Shown here one piece after another: positions 23,285 to 34,569 of a DNA stretch of 64,000 nt. Source of the stretch: Massospora cicadina (taxonomy: Eukaryota > Entomophthoromycota > Entomophthoromycetes > Entomophthorales > Entomophthoraceae). The DNA lies in contig JAKSZP010013312.1 in NCBI GenBank assembly GCA_022478985.1, positions 90,548 to 154,547 on the forward strand. The letters are read 5' to 3'. Position numbers and translations under genes: made by a program. Within the stretch, counting starts at the first letter, position 1; every line of letters begins with the position of its first letter. A model generated the notes under the pieces. It was not told the DNA's origin. It did not search any database and saw nothing but the letters and a program-made list of their open reading frames with translations.

Positions 23285-23307
23285 AGCAGAAAACGCCCCC
23301 AGTTCAC

Positions 23308-23742
23308 CTAAAGTTTCTTATGGCTTGAGCAAACCATAAAGGTAGTTTTGGGAATCAAAGAAGGGGAGGGATAGTTGGCCACTCTTACTACTGAGGCCAC
23401 ATACCCCTCCATGCCTTCTTCAGGTGCATAAACGTTTTCATATTGTAAACGCAGTTCTTTTTCAACTTCCTGAGTGCTGCTAATCATGGAAGAGGTCAAA
23501 CGGGGATTTTCTGGTGTGATTCCATACACAGGAATGGGTTCCAGATCTGAACCATGAGAGGGCCAATATGGTTCAGAGATATATCTCAGGTTTTCATTAT
23601 AAAACGCATTTTTAGATGTGAATGACCCTGTCCCTTGAACTGCAACAGAATGTCCAATGTTATCCATGGCCAACACCCCCAGGCCCATCTGTGCTGCAAT
23701 TCCAATGGCATTGGCTGAATGCACGGGTGAAAGGAAACTCAT
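23308..23742 (-). pseudogene. Element B short frame in the gag position
   Basis: A 144-codon minus-strand frame (starting MSFLSPVHSANAIGIAA) lies where gag should be. I do not recognise it. It has no zinc knuckle and no visible capsid-like pattern, and only about 280 bases separate it from the 5' LTR. It may be the residue of a gag with a large internal deletion, or a leader sequence. No function is proposed. Confidence 0.4.
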
Positions 23743-24022
23743 TCATTTAATTTGACATTGACAAATTTGGCGGAAAGTCAGGGAATCACAACTTTCAGAC
23801 CTTGAAGCATCTGAATCCACCAGGTACAGGCACGAAGGGTAGATATTTTTCAGTCAGAGGCAACCATAATAACACCGAGTTGCTCCAACTGTTGGGAAAA
23901 ATAGGAAACTGCAGTGCGGCTAACAACAGCTGACTCCCACAGCTGGCACCCACTGTTCTCACTTTGGAAAAGATCCACACGAAAAAGTCCATGCACATAG
24001 AGCTAAAGGGTTGGTTGACTGA

Positions 24023-24876
24023 TGTAAGGAGAGTGTCTATAACTCTCCTGTTCCCAGAGTGGCAGTGCACGGTGCACCAGGCCAACGCCAGGGAACTAGC
24101 CATTAGTGCCAAAGGGATTAGAGCCCAGCAGAAGGTGCTGGAGCAATAACAACTTAGGCATAAAAATGCGAATGTTATAATAAAATAACCACCAAACACG
24201 ACGTGGTGCACAAAGTGAAGGGGGATAAGCGACCAAGGTTGAAGGGAACCTGTGAAAACCAACGGTGAACTAGGGGAAAGCTTCATAATATTTGCGATGG
24301 CAAGGTTAATGGAGTGCAAGACCTCCTTGAAGAGGTTCACGCATAAAACGCTCAGAATATCATAAAAGTAAAATGTAAAATGGGAAAAGGTTTATTTGGG
24401 AAGTCAACCAAAAAGGAATGTTGGTCAGGGAAAACACATTTAAGTGTCAACAGGGGAATACTGGGTTCATGGCAGTGGACCCAAGCACCAACCCACCAAT
24501 AGGGCAATTCTTCCATCTGAATATGTTAATTAAGCTGAAACCAACTTCACTCAAGTGATCAATTGAATTTGGATTCAACCCAAACGCGTTGTTTCATAAG
24601 TGGAATGGGTTTTAAAACCCCATTCCTCGACAAACCAAATGGAACTGTCTGCATGTTAATTCAGTATCCGTTTTAGTTTTAATGACTGGGCCATTGTGAG
24701 GGGCTGGGCCTTTGGCACACCACTAATCCCAACCTAGACATAATTTGCCCAAACCCAGTGTTGGTCTAGGGTGTGCCTCAGGTCAGGGAGGGCCTGTAGC
24801 TTCACCCTCTGGGCCTCCTGGCACCCAGACTTATCTTTAGGGTTGGTCCCCACTATTATGTCATGTGCGCATGACA
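24023..24876 (-). repeat. Element B 5' LTR
   Basis: Pair of 18,911-19,762. The terminal palindrome has one changed base here (TGTCATGTGCGCATGACA, read on the plus strand). The sequence just inside it on the minus strand (TCAGTCAACCAACCC) does not begin with TGG, so I cannot name a tRNA primer-binding site. Confidence 0.92.
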
Positions 24877-25547
24877 CGGAGCAATCACAGCTTTGAGAGC
24901 TTCCGCCCATTTAGCTAGATCTGTTATAAAGCACTTGGTATTTTTTCCCAATGTTGTTACATCCTGAATCCATTCCGCTGATAAATCATGCTGATCCAAC
25001 AGTTCTCCTATTACCTGAGGTAACCCTATACCTAACTGTGGAACCAAAATGTCCAATCAATGGCGGATGTCCCCAACATGATAGTCCATCTGTACCAGCG
25101 CCCCCTGTACCTCCAAAAATAAGCAATCGAGGCAGTCAAGCAGGAGGTGAGTATCATTTTGCTGTGCTCAAAGAACTGTAATACATCTCCAATCTCTACA
25201 TTGTGGCGAGCCATAACATGCAGTAGCTGGCAAATAGACGGTTGCACTTAAGCAACTAGATACTCCTCGATTCTTTGGGTACCAAGGCGGCGATCCAACC
25301 CCATTGTAGTTGCATCCAGATAGGACATGTATAGGGTGTAGTGATTCTCTAGGTCTCATTGGTTATAAAACAAGCTCAAGGCATACTCCCCCACCTCATC
25401 TTCATATAGTCAATACCCATGCAACAGCCACTCTATAATATCCCGCAGCTGCTGGAGAGTCACATATGTGGAGCATCCTTGTTGGTCAGCTGTCAGTTCA
25501 GGGCAGTTTTCTAATTGCATATTAATCATAACTTCATCATCCCCCAT
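24877..25547 (-). pseudogene. Element C gag, N-terminal part (upstream of the B insertion)
   Basis: A minus-strand frame starts at an ATG at 25,547 (MGDDEVMINMQLENCPELTA) about 150 bases inside the primer-binding site. It is followed by pieces such as HNVEIGDVLQFFEHSKMILT (25,032-25,247) and LGIGLPQVIGELLDQHDLSA (24,856-25,056). In-frame stops occur from about 25,420. It resumes at 18,910 after element B. A similar motif (HINIGGLVTFMEAQQQDNYP) occurs in element F's gag, supporting the assignment. Confidence 0.6.
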
Positions 25548-25696
25548 TTAGTTACAGTAAATAATACCGACTCATTGTTAGATGCCTCCTGTGCCTCTTC
25601 AGCATAATGCGCGCAGAATCTGATCAAATTTTATGGAATGAATGAGGGCTCATCATCTTATCCTAGCATCAAGAACTATAGTTGACCAGTGGCCCC

Positions 25697-25712
25697 CCTG
25701 TAGTGAGCACCA
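25697..25712 (-). promoter_or_regulatory. Element C primer-binding site
   Basis: The minus strand reads TGGTGCTCACTACAGG one base inside the 5' LTR. The complement CCTGTAGTGAGCACCA ends in CCA, as a tRNA 3' end would. The same 16 bases occur at the same place in D and E. Confidence 0.78.
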
Positions 25713-25713
25713 C

Positions 25714-26188
25714 TGTTATTTCTTGGCGTATAGGCTTGATTTCGCTGAGTCAGTTTACATAAGGTATTTGCCACTGAGCAACCAAATCGGACAATATGAA
25801 GATCGTTGACTTCAATAAAACTTGATAAGCTATATATGGAGCAATCGCCCCTTATTTTGACCTTTATCATTTTATACTAATTGCAGACTATCTACAACCA
25901 CCTAATCATGCAAATACCTCCTCTTCAATCCTCCGTGTGACTCTTTATATCTCAGTTCCCCAAGCCAGATGCATCCTTGGCTTAGTAATCTTCTATTCAT
26001 CTTACCCCTTTCTAGAAGCTCTCATTTAATTAAAATCTTGGTTTAATTACCCTAGATTTCCCAAATGGTCAACATTTAAGCAATTATTATTTTTATACCT
26101 TTTCCATCAATCTTGAGACTCATCTCAAATCCTCCTCTGATCTGCCAGTATGGGTAGCATATCATCCAGTCATATTGACTTCCTGACA
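25714..26188 (-). repeat. Element C 5' LTR
   Basis: Pair of 12,889-13,362. It ends in TGACA on the plus strand, followed by the TSD GGACA (26,189-26,193). Confidence 0.88.
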
Positions 26189-26245
26189 GGACATAACCCT
26201 ATTTTTGATAACTATTACTGGGAGGCCCAATGACTCTTAAAGCAT
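26189..26245 (-). pseudogene. Sliver of element F reverse transcriptase between elements C and D
   Basis: These 57 bases encode, on the minus strand, ESLGLPVIVIKNRVMS. This is the RT finger motif usually seen as SPWASPVVIVKKKDGS. It sits exactly between the F residues found at 43.3-43.4 kb (EINQFVQKGMFIPF) and those at 12.88 kb (NRVVIYYKKL). It is the only element F sequence left between the two insertions. The first five bases are the right TSD copy of element C. Confidence 0.82.
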
Positions 26246-27000
26246 TGTTGGGCTTCCTTTTTAAGCTCATTGGTTCTATGCTTAGAAGCCCGACAATCAA
26301 TACTTTATCTATCTAAGAGGCATGACAAAGATAGTTTTATAAAAGGTTGATAATCCAACGCTTATTTCTCATCAACTAAAGTATCCATCCTATGGTAAGT
26401 ATGGCGGGTTTGAATTATTGAAGTCAAGTAAAAAATTGAATATAAAATTAATGACATAACTTTAAAATAGTATATAATAGATATTTTTATAGCCACATTC
26501 AACAAAACAACCTCCAAATAAAAAATATTGATAAAATTTAATGGGATTAGAGATCTGGAATGGAGGCTCTTGGTCAGGTTATGCATTCCAGATGTTGTAA
26601 TGGCTTTATATCATAATTTTAATAAGGCAATAATGGTGAGTTGAATATTTAGGTCAAATGAGACTGAGAGTCACTTAGTATGATCATTTGGCAACTCTTT
26701 GATTCTTTCCCTTTTAGGGGTCATCTTAATTTGCTGCCTCAAGTGCCACCTTGAGTCACTGTCACCTGAACTTATGAAGATCTATCATTTTGTTGAAGAG
26801 GATATTTATCTTGGGGTAACTTAGGTTTAAATTAGTCCGTTGAAATCCTAGAGTTGAATTGAGCTGTTCAACTATTAATTTATCTATAAATTTATTGAGA
26901 TAACCCCTTTTACCCTCTTCTAAGGTTATGTTTCATTTTATCCATGGAAATCAAATGATTGATAATCTTCCCATCATGTCTGATATCAGGATATCTGACA
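26246..27000 (-). repeat. Element D 3' LTR
   Basis: It runs from TGTTGGGCTTCC to GATATCTGACA on the plus strand. It matches 32,975-33,377 up to GGCAATAATGGTGAGT (GGACAATAATGGTGAGTG in the other copy). It then matches 42,972-43,333 from the GATCATTTGG and TCATCTTAATTTGCTGCCTC blocks. A purine tract (CTTGAAGGGGGTTA on the minus strand) adjoins its inner end. Confidence 0.85.
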
Positions 27001-27199
27001 TAACCCCCTTCAAGAATATTTGCGGGTGAGTACTGATGAAAAAATCAGTATAAACACAGTTGATTATTACTCTGATTTTTAAAGACTTAATTGAGTATTC
27101 ATCTCCACGTTTTTACGTGATAGCATATGTTTTTATCAGATAGAATCTTATTTTACTCCTTGGGGCGCTATTTAATTTGTGATATTGTAGGACTAAGTC

Positions 27200-28160
27200 A
27201 AAAAATTCTAGGGGCGGGTAAAGTTTGGCAAGTTGCATTTGCCATCTGAACTTCTCTTGTACCCATATTAGCTAAATTTTACATTGCCTCTGCTGAGTTC
27301 TATAATCTTTTTAACTAGTTTTTTAATGCTTTATCAGGTTCTCAGTATTATCACTGGTAATTTCTCAAGCTATTTAAGTTGTGATTACAGTTCTCTTCCA
27401 TATAAGGCCTTTAAATGAGACATCTTGGTAATTTTATGGTAACATATCCAACAAGCTACCAAAGCGTTTGGGAAATATTTGGTACCTGTGTAAAGGATCA
27501 GAAGTTTCCATCCTGCGTAATAATGTACCCAAAGTTCATTTGCTCATCTTAAATTCTCAAAAAGTTGATGGGTTGTAAGGCTCTGAGAATAGTAGTTGAG
27601 TTCCCATGATCATGGCCAAGATCCTCACAGCTCTTAAAATAAAGTTATTCTCATTATTGCATAGTAGATTTTGTGGGCATATGTGCCTATTAGATAGTTT
27701 TGTACAAAAAGGTAGCAGTAACTTTAGTAGTCTGCACGGAAACGGCAATTGCTTTGACCCACTTAGTGGAATAAACTTAAATCCTTCAAGGATGAACCAG
27801 TTCCCTCCTGTGGATTCAGGTACTGGACCAATGACGTCTAAACTGATAATATGGAATGACTGCTGAGGGGCATCAGTTGATATTTGTAATTGGCCTTATG
27901 CTGCATCTGCTTTTTATAAGTAATGCAATCGTCTAAGACTTCCATTACAAGAGTCCAGTATTTCTAAATAGTAGATATCCTTAATACATTTATAAGTTTT
28001 TTCTAACTCCTCCATATCCTAAGGTATTGTGGGCTTCCGTTATAACTTGTACCTGTTCTGAAGGTTGCATGTAAGGTATCCAGTCAATTCTGAATTTCTT
28101 GTAGTTTAATCCATCAAGAACATTATATTTCAATTGTGTCATTTAAGAATCTTGTGAACT
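27200..28160 (-). pseudogene. Element D integrase remnant
   Basis: The minus strand contains ISLDVIGPVPESTGGNW (first Asp, about 27,840) and, in the frame at 27,557-27,748, NLLCNNENNFI, where the second catalytic Asp of the usual SDNGTNF is Asn. The Glu-bearing motif is not legible. The neighbouring order RT-RNase H-integrase supports the call. Confidence 0.65.
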
Positions 28161-28169
28161 GTTTCATCT

Positions 28170-28680
28170 TCATCATCCCAAGAGTCTGACTTCATAAGTA
28201 GTTCATGTAATTATTCAGCTTCGCTATTTATAAGAAGTAGGGGAAATTTGGTCAGTCATCTAAATCATATGCTTCATTTCAGCTCGGTGGACAATATTCA
28301 TGTCATAGTGCTGAAGCTTAAGAGCCCAGTGAGCCAGTTTTTCTGTTGGATCTTTCATGTTTTACAGCCACTTTAGAAAATTATGGTCTGTTACAACTAT
28401 AAAGTTTATAACATACAATAAGGGCTGAAAATGTCTCACCATAAGGAGAATAGCTAAGCACTCTTTCTCTGTAACGCTATAATTTCCCTCATCTTTGGAA
28501 AGCGTTTTGCTATAATACACCGGGTGGTCAGTGATGTTATCATCCAGGTGAGAAATTATGGTACCTATGGCTAAGTCTGAGGCGTCAGTAAACTTGATGA
28601 ATGGCTACCCATAGTCAAGATGTTATAAAATCGATCATCTCTTCAATAGACTCTTCATTGACTCAAAAGCAGTTTTTCTC
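28170..28680 (-). pseudogene. Element D RNase H
   Basis: The minus strand reads FIKFTDASDLAIGTIISHLD, YSVTEKECLAILLMVRHFQP and FIVVTDHNFLKWL over about 28,600-28,360. All three catalytic acidic positions are present. A frameshift lies within the domain, and the connection to integrase is eroded. Confidence 0.72.
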
Positions 28681-28686
28681 TACTCC

Positions 28687-29650
28687 TCATACAATAAGGG
28701 GGTTTTGGCAAGCAGTCAGATATGATGTTTGGTGAATTGAGCAAAGTTGTGGATAGATTGATGGTAATATTCCACCATTCCTACGAATACTTGTATGTCT
28801 CATAAGCTCTTTGCTCAGGCATCTTGGAGATAGCTTCAACCTTATTTTACAATGGTTGAATTTTTTTCCCATGATATGGAACTTCCCAAAAATTCCAAGT
28901 TCTGCTGTAAAAAGGTACAATGTACAGGTATTAGTTTGATATAATTCTTTCTCAAATATTGGAACACTGACTTGAGGTGTTCTAGATGATTGGTGAAGGT
29001 TTTGGAAAACACCATATGTTATTTAGGTAAAATAATCACACAGCTAATTTTATGATTTTTCATGATGTGATCCATCTCTTGTTGGAATGCGGCAAGAGTT
29101 TTTTATAATTCCTGAGGGAGCCCAGGTATGTTAGAATAATCCTTCCATGTATAACAACACGCATCTTTCTTGGCCTTCAGGCGAAAGATCCATTTGCCAA
29201 TAGCTTCTGGAGAGGTCCACCACGGAGAAGTAATTTAAGCTGAGAGTTGGTCCAGAGCATTGTCATCCTGGAAATTGGATAGATGTCTTTTTTATAAGGC
29301 TGTTTAACTTCCTGTAATACATCACTATTCTGTGACCACCATTCTTCATCTTTATAAGTAGCAGTGAGGATTACCATGGACTCTGGGAGGGCACAAGTAA
29401 GCCATCATAAGATTAAGGCTTAAGCTTGTCTTCATTTATTGCTCTTCTACCTTTAACTTCATATATGTCTTTAATTGAATAGGTGTTGAATCTCCTAGGT
29501 TGATACTATGAATCTAACCTTTCATGTAATCATAGTCAACATCTGATGTGGAAAAAACCTCTTGATAGCTTTTAAGTAGATGATGAACTTTATCAAGTTC
29601 CTCCTGATTCAACTATCATATTATTGTTTTTGAGGGATAATTCAAGCTAA
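28687..29650 (-). pseudogene. Element D reverse transcriptase remnant
   Basis: The thumb region at 28,687-28,920 and 28,975-28,921 (FSKTFTNHLEHLKSVFQYLR) parallels FSRTFTDHLHHLEVFKRLSA of element E. The YxDD box just before it has been lost through a stop and frameshift. Pieces of the palm and fingers extend to about 29,650 with many stops. Confidence 0.65.
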
Positions 29651-30480
29651 ATTGTCAGTGAGTAGGCCAAAATTAAGGTGATTATCAATAAAATGTACCC
29701 TGTCAATTTCGTCAATGGGAAGTAATTGACCTCTCCCAATATCTTGATGCTTCTTGACTAAGGTATCTTTATTGAATAAGTTCCCAAGTCTTAGCTCTAT
29801 AGGACGCTAATAATCTGGATAAAGACTCCTGAAAAACTCTTGGTTCAAACCTACTTACTCCATTGAAACTAGTGATGTGTAGTAATTAGTTTGGGGATAT
29901 ACTTAGGGCTATGTTGGTGGAAACCACTTTTTGCTCTTCTGGTTTAATTTTTTATTTTTGGTGTCATCAAATTAGTATGCCCTATGAGGAACCTACTGAG
30001 TTGGATAGCTTTTTTAAGTTTCTTCCAGAGGTAGTACATCACAAAGGTAAAGCGGAAACAGGGTTCTTAAACATATAAAGAGTAGTACTTCTTACTGGAG
30101 TCTTTATTATCCAGTACAAGGGGTAATTTATAGTTGAAGGGTGATAAATATTTTTCTTTCAGATTGATAACTGCTTCATATTTGATCATAAACCGCGTCC
30201 CAATGAGTATATCATATTGACTTTTGTCTAGTACAACTGCTGGAGCTTAGAAAATTAATTTAAAACTCCAATTAGCAGTGATGAGTATGCACGTATTACC
30301 TTGATGTTATTCAGACTAATTCTACTATGCTCCCAAGTGTATTTAAGGTATGAGGCGAGCTTGATCTTCTTATTTAGTCAGGATGACACAACATAGATGG
30401 GTGATCCCATAACTAAGATAGCCATACCTCAGATTTTTAGATTACCATCTCCAATTTAGTAATTGTTCCTCCAAACTTTG
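29651..30480 (-). pseudogene. Element D protease remnant and linker
   Basis: The minus strand near 30,405 reads AILVMGSPIYVVSS, corresponding to the IVDSGAPINIVS active site of E, with the catalytic Asp replaced by Val. The following YTWEHSR...VIRAYSSL (about 30,340-30,270) parallels the mature protease core. No catalytic function is possible. Confidence 0.55.
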
Positions 30481-32910
30481 GTTGAAGGGCTAACACCTTC
30501 TTGAGTCGGAACGTTGCATTGAGCTTTTGGGCAGTCTTGAGATACTTCTTCTCGATCTCCAGAAGACTGTAGATTCTCAAGATGGTCATATCAACAGGGT
30601 GAGGTACTAATCATCGCTGGTTGTATCAATTATTATGGAACACCCAATAACCTGAGTGAGGTAAGTGCCTTCAGGGTCCTGGATGTAATTGATATTTTCA
30701 GTATTCAAATGTTCCAGAATAGTGAGCTCAGCAGGTGAACCTAGGATGTAATAGCCTGTGTCCTTATGACCCTTTCTCAGTTGTCATTGGGTTCATTCTC
30801 AAAGCAAGCAAGATGAGCTATCAGCAATGTTTCGCTTCAGGTACTTTAGGTCAGTTGGCTTTATAAGTCCCCAACCTTAAGCTGAACTTCCTTTTCCTTG
30901 CTCATCAAGGGCAGGGTTCTTATTAAAAGGCATATCCTCAGTATGGTTAACCTTCTTACAGTAGTTGCACCTAAGCTTTTTCTCCATCTTAGGCTTTTCT
31001 TCCTCCACAGTATACACTTTGTGTTTCATGGAATCCTTTTGTGAGGTCTCTAGCTTGTTTATATCAACTACATTGAGAAGGGCTTCTTTAATGTTTAAGA
31101 CAGATTAAGAGCTTCACTTAATGAATGTGACATGCACGGCTAGTTTGGGGTTACTATATAGACCAGAAACTATGGCAGCTACGGCGTCATCCAAAATAAG
31201 CATGTTTGAGGTCATCATCATCTGGGCCAATTTATATAAAAGCAATCAGTAAATTTGGCATGGGTTTAATTTCAGTGTAACAAGATTCTCATGAAGGCCT
31301 GTTTCCTCATACTCAGGCTCTATTTTGACACAAATTCTTTAAAGAGCACATCTATCACTTGTCTCCAGATATGTAGGTCGTCCATATTATGCACATAACC
31401 TCATGAGCCATAGGTTTCAAACAAGACAAAGTAGGCTTAACCTTTTGATTATCAGTCGCATCTTCCATCATGGCTTCATATATGTAAAAAAAGCAATACT
31501 CACTTCATTAGGAGTGAACCTGTTCTTGGACTAGACTTAAAGGTAGTGGCCTCCAATCCAGTATTGACGTGTACTCTGGGAGTTTCAGATTCAGTAATAT
31601 ATTTTCTTACATCGCTATGTTTGACTTGATGTTTGAGTCAACATATTTGGTCCTGCAGAGGATTTAGAAGGTGCTCCATTTCTTCCAGTGTAAGTCTTAG
31701 TGCAACATCCATCATATTGCTTTTTCTTTTAAAAATGACTTTATCATTCTCCAAGTTTTTTAATTTGGATGTCCAGATCCTTGAATTTGTTGGTGTGCAG
31801 ATAATAATATGTTTGCAAAAGCTTATTCTCATCATCTAAAACTCCAATTCGCCAATTTAAGTCCTCCATCATCTCTTGCATTTTGTTCTTTGAGGAGACT
31901 TATCAATTTTGGCCTTTAATTTTTTAAGAGTATTTAAACGTTTCCCTGCTTCATTAAGGCAACGATAAACTTGTTTAAGTCATCCCAACTATGGGATTTT
32001 CAATCTCAGTTGCTCACCAATTTGTTGAGTCGCTTGTTAATGGAAAAAGTAGTCGCCTGAGTAGCATGGTTTGCTAGATCCTGTTTGACTAAGCTACCTG
32101 GGAAATAATATTTTGTGACACTGATGTAGTCTAAGAGGTTTGATGGGCCTCCAGCTCATCAATTCGTCTTAAAGATTGATCTAGCCAGGACTTAAGGACG
32201 TAGATCTGTTCTTTTCCCTGTTGGCAGTAGTGAAAGCTTGAGCTGGCATTTCACCATGACTTTACTATCTTTTCATCAGAGCTCTTCATCAGAGGCGTCA
32301 AGTAATTGCTTGATATTTTCATTTGACTCTGAGATTTTTTTGAAGGAACTTTTAAATTTCCTCCACATACTTTATACCACCAGAATAAATGATCACCGTT
32401 AAATTGTGGAGGTAAATAATGTAGGAATGGTTTAAATTAATAAATGGTGAATATCTCATATACTTTGTGATGAAAAGCATATACCTGATTGTAGGTCATT
32501 TGTAAGACCCCTCGGGTATTAGTATGATGGTGGTTTTCCCATTATGACTCCTAGTAAATTCACGATACAATAAAGCGCTGGGTGTACAATTTGCAAAGTA
32601 TAGCAAGAGAGATTTATACTTGATCCATAACTCTCTGGGAGAGAACTAGATTTATACAAGTATATAAGAGACCTATCCATTGCAGATGCCCTTTTATGGT
32701 TGCCTATTTTTCCTGGGTTAATGACTCCACAAAGTAACCTTTAACTCCTTCATTGGAGATCAAAGAAAGACAACTATATTTCTAGAATCTCCACAGGATT
32801 TTCTTGAACTTCTTCAAATGTGACGATGGGTGGGTTTCCCATGTGATCATCTTCTTAGCATTTCCATTGTGCACCCAGCGTGTGACAATATCTATCAGGT
32901 TATCTTCCAT
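30481..32910 (-). pseudogene. Element D gag remnant
   Basis: A probable start ATG is at 32,910 (MEDNLIDIVTRWVHNGNAKK), 46 bases inside the primer-binding site. A knuckle-like CNYCKKVNHTEDM is encoded near 30,985-30,945 (CX2CX4H retained, last Cys replaced by Met), preceded by a basic stretch (EEKPKMEKKLR). In between, the frame is broken repeatedly and no capsid motif is clear. Confidence 0.6.
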
Positions 32911-32955
32911 GGTGCAATCAATTAGTTTCAGGTATCATTTCGCGTCAGCTGATCA

Positions 32956-32971
32956 CCTGTAGTGAGCACCA
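32956..32971 (-). promoter_or_regulatory. Element D primer-binding site
   Basis: Exact 16-base match (complement CCTGTAGTGAGCACCA) to the sites of C and E, three bases inside the 5' LTR. Confidence 0.78.
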
Positions 32972-32974
32972 GCC

Positions 32975-33377
32975 TGTTGGGCTTCCATTTTTAAGCTCAA
33001 TGGTGACATGACCCAAAAAGCCTGAAAGTCAATACTTGTTGCCAACTGAATTGCATGATAAGTATATTCTTATTCTAAAGGACGACATGTCACCTCCTAT
33101 GTTCCATCAACTAGAGTATCTATCATATGGTTAGTATGGCAAAATCAACTTATTAAAGCCATTTACCAAAATGAAAAATAAAATTAATGACGTAACTTAA
33201 ATTTAGTATAAAATGGGGGTTTTTATATGTCTTACTCAATAATATAAAACCCAAAAGGAAAAGGATTAAAAAAACTAATATGAGAAGGAATCTAGATGGG
33301 AAACTCTTGGTCATGTGATGAATTCCAGATGGTGTGATGCCTTTGTATCATATCTTTAATAGGACAATAATGGTGAG
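32975..33377 (-). repeat. Element D 5' LTR, part nearest the gene
   Basis: It matches the corresponding half of the 3' LTR at 26,246 onward and breaks off at GGTGAG. There element E starts, with GTGAG (33,373-33,377) as its left TSD. Confidence 0.85.
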
Positions 33378-34523
33378 TGTAAAAATTTATGGGTCTGGTT
33401 ATTATCAGCCAATAACCCCTATAAACTTGTTACTTGCACAAGTCAGTTTTAGGGCAATTCTTCTATGTTGTATAGGCATCATACTATTATCAGTTGATAA
33501 TAGTATGATGCCTATTATCCATAGTTGAATGAAATCTTTGATCTTGGCCCAACGGTCAGCCAGAATTCCCCTCAAAATACTTGAGATGTCTTTATATAGG
33601 GATTCGTTCCCTCATACTGTCCAACCTATCTTCTCTGAGATTCTCTGGTGACAGTTTCTCCAGTTTGATACACAGTCAGCAGCAATCCCCTATTGCTTCC
33701 ACTTATTCTCTAGATCCCCACTAAGATCTTTACTCCTTTCCTTAAAGAGTCTCCCTTTATTGCACACAGCAATAATATCCCTGAGGAAATAAAATAATTG
33801 AAAGCTGATAAATTTTTACTACTTAAACTATATAACAGATAAAAACTACAAAACTGTATTACTGTAGTACTATATAACTGTTTTTATATAAGTGAATTCT
33901 TGGGAATTTATAGTGGGGATTCAGTTGTCTAACCCTCAGTTGACACCTCTTTGATGAAACGGCAGCCATTTCCATCGAATCACCCATCATTGTCTCAGCA
34001 GCAATGGTCTTCCCCATCCTGGCTAGGATTTTGTCATTAGACATCCTTGAGACCTAAACCAGAAAGAGTCGGAAAACGTGTGCCTAACGTTCTTTACTCA
34101 ATACCAGTGAACCAACCATATTTGGCTAGTGAATTGCTTAGGTAATTGGACTTGTTACCATTAAGGAAGGTCACAAACTAACTGATTGAATTGCTAGTTG
34201 CAGGCAGCATCACTCGCCTCACAACTTACTACTTACATTCCCAATCAGTCAGTGATGAAACCTGACCAATCCCAATCAGTACATCTGATAGTTAATCACT
34301 ATCAGATGCCCCTATTTCGTTTGCAACTCTGCCTGACAAGATCTTAAGCATTTGTCCGGATTGATCCCCGATGGATATGACCTGGAAAATATCCTAAAAT
34401 CCCCCAAAGATAGTTTCTCCAAAATCAGGGTCACCAATTTCCAATATACCTCGCATTAGGGAATTATCCCCTAGAGATTCCTGGTAATCTAGCAGGCTGG
34501 GAATATGGGCAAAAATCCCAACA
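33378..34523 (-). repeat. Element E 3' LTR
   Basis: It starts TGTAAAA and ends CCCAACA on the plus strand, giving minus-strand TG...CA ends. It is adjoined by a short purine tract (GCAAGAGGGGTGTG on the minus strand). It contains a perfect 21+2+21 inverted repeat (33,472-33,515) and a second hairpin with a 10-bp stem at 34,282-34,308. Confidence 0.93.
33472..33515. repeat. Perfect 44-base inverted repeat in the element E 3' LTR
   Basis: Two 21-base arms (left 33,472-33,492, right 33,495-33,515) are exact reverse complements around the two bases GT. The core is ATTATCAGTTGATAAT. The other LTR has the core and the right arm but only a partial left arm (41,915-41,957). Confidence 0.9.
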
Positions 34524-34569
34524 CACACCCCTCTTGCCTAGATTTCCAGCAAAAAAGGACTTGGCATGA

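Larger units (their letters stand above)
18911..24876 (-). mobile_element. Element B: level-3 chromovirus (Ty3/gypsy with chromodomain) inside element C
   Basis: Two LTRs of 852 and 854 bp (18,911-19,762 and 24,023-24,876) bound about 4.26 kb of internal sequence with minus-strand protease, RT, RNase H, integrase and a C-terminal chromodomain. Flanks are CTGAG on the left and CGGAG on the right, a 4/5 match. The LTRs differ at about 7% of positions in a 190-base stretch compared by eye, less than those of the elements it sits in. The gag region is only about 0.7 kb and lacks a zinc knuckle. Confidence 0.92.
12889..26188 (-). mobile_element. Element C: level-2 Ty3/gypsy element inside F, carrying B
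   Basis: An LTR pair (12,889-13,362 and 25,714-26,188, about 475 bp each) is flanked by GGACA at 12,884-12,888 and 26,189-26,193. Minus-strand gag, protease, RT, RNase H and integrase are all recognisable in order. Element B interrupts the gag. Without B it is about 7.3 kb. The insertion splits the RT of element F between the residues aligned with KNRVMS and NRVVIYYKKL. Confidence 0.88.

Noticed and set aside
23795..24340. 181-codon hydrophobic minus-strand frame across the B leader and 5' LTR
   Set aside because: It runs across the LTR boundary. The corresponding stretch in the other LTR (18,911-19,230) shows no matching long frame, so it is most likely chance.
26189..26245. The 57-base gap between C and D as a tandem-LTR spacer or TSD of D
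   Set aside because: It encodes an RT motif colinear with element F pieces on both sides, so it is leftover host-element sequence.
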